Source of the DNA: Bacteroidota bacterium
Lineage (GTDB): Bacteria > Bacteroidota > Bacteroidia > Flavobacteriales > Weeksellaceae
Assembly: GCA_023422635.1 (NCBI GenBank)
Contig: JAFAGO010000049.1
Location: forward strand, 20,778-84,777
Direction: 5' to 3'
DNA length: 64,000 nt
Of the stretch, positions 61,098-64,000 are shown piece by piece. The first letter of the stretch is position 1. Every line of letters begins with the position of its first letter. Under the pieces are notes generated by a model, which was given only the letters and a program-made list of their open reading frames with translations, was not told where the DNA came from and did no database searches. Made by a program: the position numbers and the translations under genes.

Positions 61098-62287
61098 TTT
61101 TAGCGTACAGTGGAGGTTTGGATACTTCTTTTTGCGCTGTTTGGCTTACCAAAGTTAAAGGTCTTGAAGTTCATGCCGTAATGGTAAATTTAGGAGGGTT
61201 TTCCGATGAAGAAATAAGAGCAACAGAAGAAAGGGCATATACTTTAGGCGTAAAATCTTTTGCTGTGATTAATGATGAAGAGCGCTATTATAACGACTGT
61301 ATCAAGTATTTGATTTTCGGAAACGTTTTGAAAAATAATACCTATCCACTTTCGGTGAGTTCAGAGCGCGTTTTTCAAGCAACTGCAATCGCATCGTACG
61401 CTAAGAAAATCAATGCAAAATTTATTGCGCACGGTAGTACTGGCGCGGGAAATGATCAAATTCGTTTTGATTCCATTTTTCAAATTATGCTTCCAGAAGT
61501 TGAAATCATTACGCCGATTCGTGATTTGAAATTATCAAGAAATGAAGAAATTGAATTTCTTCAGCAAAATGGATTCGAAATAAACTTCGAAAAATCTCAA
61601 TATTCCATTAATAAAGGGCTTTGGGGAACTTCCGTCGGCGGAAAAGAAACGTTGACCTCTAATGAATCTTTACCAGAGTCTGCATTTCCAACGCAAGTTT
61701 CTAAAATTCAATCAGAAAAATTGATTTTAGAATTTAAAAAAGGAGAATTAAAAGCGGTAAACGGAGAAAAATTTTCATCACCTGTTGAAGCGATTCAAAA
61801 AGTTCAAGAAATTGCACAACCTTTCGGAATTGGTCGCGATACGCACGTTGGCGATACGATCATTGGGATCAAAGGTCGTGTTAGTTTTGAAGCTGCAGCA
61901 TCGGTTGTCATTGTAAAAGCACACCATTTATTGGAAAAACACACATTAACGAAAAGTCAATTATTGGTGAAAGATCAGTTGAGCATTCCGTACGGAAATT
62001 ATTTGCACGACGGTTTAGTTCTGGATCCTGTAATGAAAGATATTGAAGCGCTTTTCGAAAGTTCTCAAGATAAAGTTTCTGGTAAAGTATACATCGAATT
62101 GCATCCGTATTATTTCAATTTGATCGGAATTGAATCTGAGAACGATTTAATGTCCTCAAAATTCGGAACCTACGGCGAAATGAATAAAACGTGGACGGAA
62201 CAAGATGCAAAAGGATTCTCAAAAATCTATTCAAATGCGCTAAGCATTTATCATCAAGTTCATCAATCAGTAGAAAGTAAAATGTAG
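61085..62287 (+). CDS. argG: Argininosuccinate synthase
   Basis: 400-residue enzyme joining citrulline and aspartate with ATP cleavage. The ATP pyrophosphatase loop is VLAYSGGLDTSF at the N-terminus. It also shows AHGSTGAGNDQIRFD, NKGLWGTSVGGKE and GRDTHVGDTIIGIKGRV. The start codon lies inside the end of the GNAT gene. The final five residues (396-400, VESKM) and the TAG stop are written by the heptad repeat that fills the following gap, so the C-terminus has probably been altered by the repeat. Confidence 0.95.
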   Translation: MEKVVLAYSGGLDTSFCAVWLTKVKGLEVHAVMVNLGGFSDEEIRATEERAYTLGVKSFAVINDEERYYNDCIKYLIFGNVLKNNTYPLSVSSERVFQATAIASYAKKINAKFIAHGSTGAGNDQIRFDSIFQIMLPEVEIITPIRDLKLSRNEEIEFLQQNGFEINFEKSQYSINKGLWGTSVGGKETLTSNESLPESAFPTQVSKIQSEKLILEFKKGELKAVNGEKFSSPVEAIQKVQEIAQPFGIGRDTHVGDTIIGIKGRVSFEAAASVVIVKAHHLLEKHTLTKSQLLVKDQLSIPYGNYLHDGLVLDPVMKDIEALFESSQDKVSGKVYIELHPYYFNLIGIESENDLMSSKFGTYGEMNKTWTEQDAKGFSKIYSNALSIYHQVHQSVESKM

Positions 62288-62367
62288 AAAGTATAATGTA
62301 CAATGTAAAAAGTAAAAAGTATAATATGGAAAGTACATTATACTTTGTACATCCGACATTGTACAAA
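62270..62367 (+). repeat. Heptad inverted repeat B (end of argG to argC)
   Basis: Fourteen 7-base units run in unbroken phase over 98 bases, such as GTAGAAA (twice), GTATAAT (twice), GTACAAT and GTACATT. Units at 62298-62325 are complementary to 62337-62364. The inner unit pair (62319-62325 with 62337-62343) and the outer unit pair (62298-62304 with 62358-62364) match 7 of 7, and the third unit 6 of 7. The loop is 62326-62336. The element overlaps the last codons of argG and ends 10 bases before the argC ATG. No T-run follows. Confidence 0.9.
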
Positions 62368-62377
62368 AAATAAAGAA

Positions 62378-63367
62378 ATGAATCAAAAAATAAAAGCAGG
62401 AATCGTAGGAGGAACCGGTTTTACCGCCGGAGAATTGATACGAATTCTATTATATCATCCCAATGTTGAAATCAGTTTTGTCACGAGCACAAGTCTACAA
62501 GGATTGTATATTACGGAAGTGCACAAAGATCTCATTGGCGAAACCGACCTAAAATTTGAGGAATTAGCGCAACCCGCAGATGTAATTTTCTTGTGTCTTC
62601 CTCACGGCGAAAGCAAAAATTGGATGGATGATAACGCCAAGCGTATTTCATCTACCGTAAAAATTATCGATCTTGGAAACGACTTTAGAATCGATGATAA
62701 ATGGACAGATTTAACATTGGATTTCAATTTTGTTTACGGACTTTGTGAATTTAACAAAGAATCGATTATGAAAGCAGATCACGTTGCCAATCCGGGATGT
62801 TTTGCAACGGCAATTCAGTTGGGATTGCTTCCGATTGCGAAAGAAACTGGTTTGGAAGAAGTGCATATTGTTGGAATTACGGGTGCAACTGGCGCAGGAA
62901 AAGCGCTTCATCAAACCACGAATTTCAATTGGAGAAACAATAATATTTCACCATACAAAACCTTTACACATCAGCATTTGGCGGAAATTGAAAAAAGTGT
63001 TTCCAAAGTTTCTGAAACCAAAACCAAAATCAATTTCGTTCCATGGAGAGGAGATTTTACACGTGGAATTTTTGTCACGTTGATGTTCAGTTCCAAAAAG
63101 ACAATCGGAGAAATCAATGAAATCTACAAATACGCGTATAAATATTCAAAATTTGTTCACGTTTCACCTTCACCCATTGATATGAAATTGGTGGTAAACA
63201 CAAACAAAGGATTGGTTTATATCGAAAAAGTTGATGATGAAGTAGCCGTTCACGTTTGCATCGATAATTTATTGAAAGGCGCATCTGGACAAGCCGTTCA
63301 AAATATGAATTTAATGTTTGGCTTTGAAGAATCTGCAGGATTGCATTTGAAACCATCAGTATTTTAA
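62378..63367 (+). CDS. argC: N-acetyl-gamma-glutamyl-phosphate reductase
   Basis: 329-residue NADPH-dependent reductase making the N-acyl glutamate semialdehyde. The Rossmann motif is GIVGGTGFTAGELIRIL near the N-terminus, the catalytic Cys is in ANPGCFATAI (about residue 142), and the His region is TFTHQHLAEIE. I use ATG 62378 (MNQKIKAG); the longer frame from TTG 62345 runs through the heptad repeat. If the pathway here is the succinyl variant known in Bacteroides, the acyl group may be succinyl. Sits between two heptad repeats. Confidence 0.94.
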   Translation: MNQKIKAGIVGGTGFTAGELIRILLYHPNVEISFVTSTSLQGLYITEVHKDLIGETDLKFEELAQPADVIFLCLPHGESKNWMDDNAKRISSTVKIIDLGNDFRIDDKWTDLTLDFNFVYGLCEFNKESIMKADHVANPGCFATAIQLGLLPIAKETGLEEVHIVGITGATGAGKALHQTTNFNWRNNNISPYKTFTHQHLAEIEKSVSKVSETKTKINFVPWRGDFTRGIFVTLMFSSKKTIGEINEIYKYAYKYSKFVHVSPSPIDMKLVVNTNKGLVYIEKVDDEVAVHVCIDNLLKGASGQAVQNMNLMFGFEESAGLHLKPSVF

Positions 63368-63370
63368 AAA

Positions 63371-63459
63371 GACCGATGTCGGAAGACAGAGGTCAGAAGA
63401 TAATTGAAAATAAAAAAAATGTTGTGCAGACTTCGGACATCCGACTTCTGACTTCAGAC
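63371..63459 (+). repeat. Heptad inverted repeat C (between argC and argD)
   Basis: Four 7-base units in phase at 63371-63398 (such as GTCGGAA, GTCAGAA) precede an A-rich spacer. Five units in phase at 63425-63459 (such as TTCGGAC, ATCCGAC, TTCTGAC) are inverted copies of the same kind. The arms can pair into an imperfect stem of about 28 bp around a 26-base loop. It starts 3 bases after the argC stop and ends 8 bases before the next ATG. No T-run follows. Confidence 0.87.
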
Positions 63460-63467
63460 TCAAAAAT

Positions 63468-64000
63468 ATGAAACTATACGACGTTTATCCATTACTTCCC
63501 ATTACAATCGTAAAAGGAAAAAACTGCAAAGTTTGGGATGAAAATGGAGTAGAATACCTTGATTTTTATGGCGGTCACGCTGTAATTTCTGTTGGACATT
63601 CGCATCCGCATTATACTACAACTATACAACAACAAGTTGAAAAGTTGGGGTTTTATTCCAATTCGGTTATCAATCCATTGCAAATTGAATTGGCTGAAAA
63701 ACTCGGTAAAGAATCGGGTTATGATGATTATCAATTATTTCTTTGTAATTCTGGTGCGGAAGCCAATGAAAACGCTTTCAAAGTTGCTTCTTTTTTGACT
63801 GGGAAAAAGAAATTCATAACTTTTTCGCATTCCTTTCACGGTAGAACATCCGCTGCAGTTGCAGCAACAGACGATACATCCATCATTGCTCCTGTCAATC
63901 AAACGGAAAATTTCATTTTCTGTGATTTCAACAATTCAGACTTGTTTGAAACCGAATTTAATAAAAGTAAAAATGATCTGGCGGGAGTGATTTTGGAAGG
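63468..64000 (+). CDS. argD: Acyl-ornithine aminotransferase family protein, 5' part (runs off window)
   Basis: First 177 residues of a class III PLP aminotransferase, in the arginine operon after argC, where ArgD converts N-acyl glutamate semialdehyde to N-acyl ornithine. Visible marks are NCKVWDENGVEYLDFYGGHAVISVGHSHP, the PLP-phosphate loop LFLCNSGAEANENAFKVA, and SFHGRTSAAVAATD. The Schiff-base lysine lies beyond the window. The frame is open to the last base. The start ATG is 8 bases after heptad repeat C. Confidence 0.88.
   Translation, partial: MKLYDVYPLLPITIVKGKNCKVWDENGVEYLDFYGGHAVISVGHSHPHYTTTIQQQVEKLGFYSNSVINPLQIELAEKLGKESGYDDYQLFLCNSGAEANENAFKVASFLTGKKKFITFSHSFHGRTSAAVAATDDTSIIAPVNQTENFIFCDFNNSDLFETEFNKSKNDLAGVILE

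Noticed and set aside
62345..62377. Upstream TTG start for argC
   Set aside because: The extension is translated heptad repeat; homologous proteins begin at the MNQKIKAG-like position.
62270..63459. CRISPR array in the arginine operon
   Set aside because: Units are 7 bases, adjacent without spacers, and inverted in the second half; no cas genes.

Overview
The window looks like chromosomal core DNA from a flavobacterium (Bacteroidota, Flavobacteriia; most like the Chryseobacterium/Weeksellaceae group). The evidence is AT-rich DNA, gliding-motility genes gldF/gldG, the type IX secretion gene porQ, a secreted protein with a type IX C-terminal sorting domain, a short primary sigma factor without region 1.1, a CcsBA fusion, an ATP synthase operon without the beta and epsilon genes, and a Bacteroidota-type promoter (TTG near -33, TAnnTTTG near -7) upstream of many genes. 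Shine-Dalgarno sites are not conspicuous. I see no tRNA, rRNA, CRISPR array, insertion sequence, prophage or toxin/defence island. Exact species is not determinable by reading.

Layout. 1-9.7 kb: 3' part of a dihydrolipoyl dehydrogenase gene, a patatin-like lipase, a secreted M28 peptidase, the serine cluster serC-serA-DUF1015, a ferredoxin divergent from a LuxC-type acyl-CoA reductase, a LacX-like epimerase and DUF4286. 9.8-16.7 kb: gyrA with a TPR protein, a DtxR-type regulator, threonine aldolase, fabI. 16.8-26 kb: a small helical protein, tag, a nucleoside phosphorylase, a SUI1-like factor, gldG/gldF, a SAM hydrolase, phoH, an outer-membrane barrel, ffh. 26-31.8 kb: the ATP synthase operon atpZ-(small membrane protein)-atpB-atpE-atpF-atpH-atpA-atpG. 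32-40.4 kb: CNNM/CorC-type protein, clpS, a PNGase F-like type IX cargo protein, nicotinamidase, YtxJ with a Crp/Fnr regulator, an FAD monooxygenase, the primary sigma factor, an S1/P1 nuclease. 40.6-47 kb: uvrA, tamL, an rRNA methyltransferase. 47-60.2 kb: a small envelope-protein cluster, porQ-cmk, pyrH-frr, ftsK-lolA-lptF and ccsBA. 60.4-64 kb: an arginine operon (GNAT acyltransferase, argG, argC, 5' part of argD).

Most neighbours are linked by pathway: serC/serA, pyrH/frr, the atp genes and the arg genes. Envelope biogenesis is a recurring theme (tamL, lolA, lptF, porQ, gldFG, ccsBA).

The least ordinary signal is in intercistronic DNA. Three gaps (atpA|atpG, argG|argC, argC|argD) are filled almost entirely by strings of degenerate 7-base units in strict phase. 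The second half of each string is an inverted copy of the first, so each transcript should fold into a long imperfect hairpin. The three share the 7-base period and a GT at the start of each unit, but have different unit sequences. One has grown into the end of argG and supplies its last codons and its stop. They are not CRISPRs, and they lack the T-run of intrinsic terminators. They are my main candidate for an under-described element.
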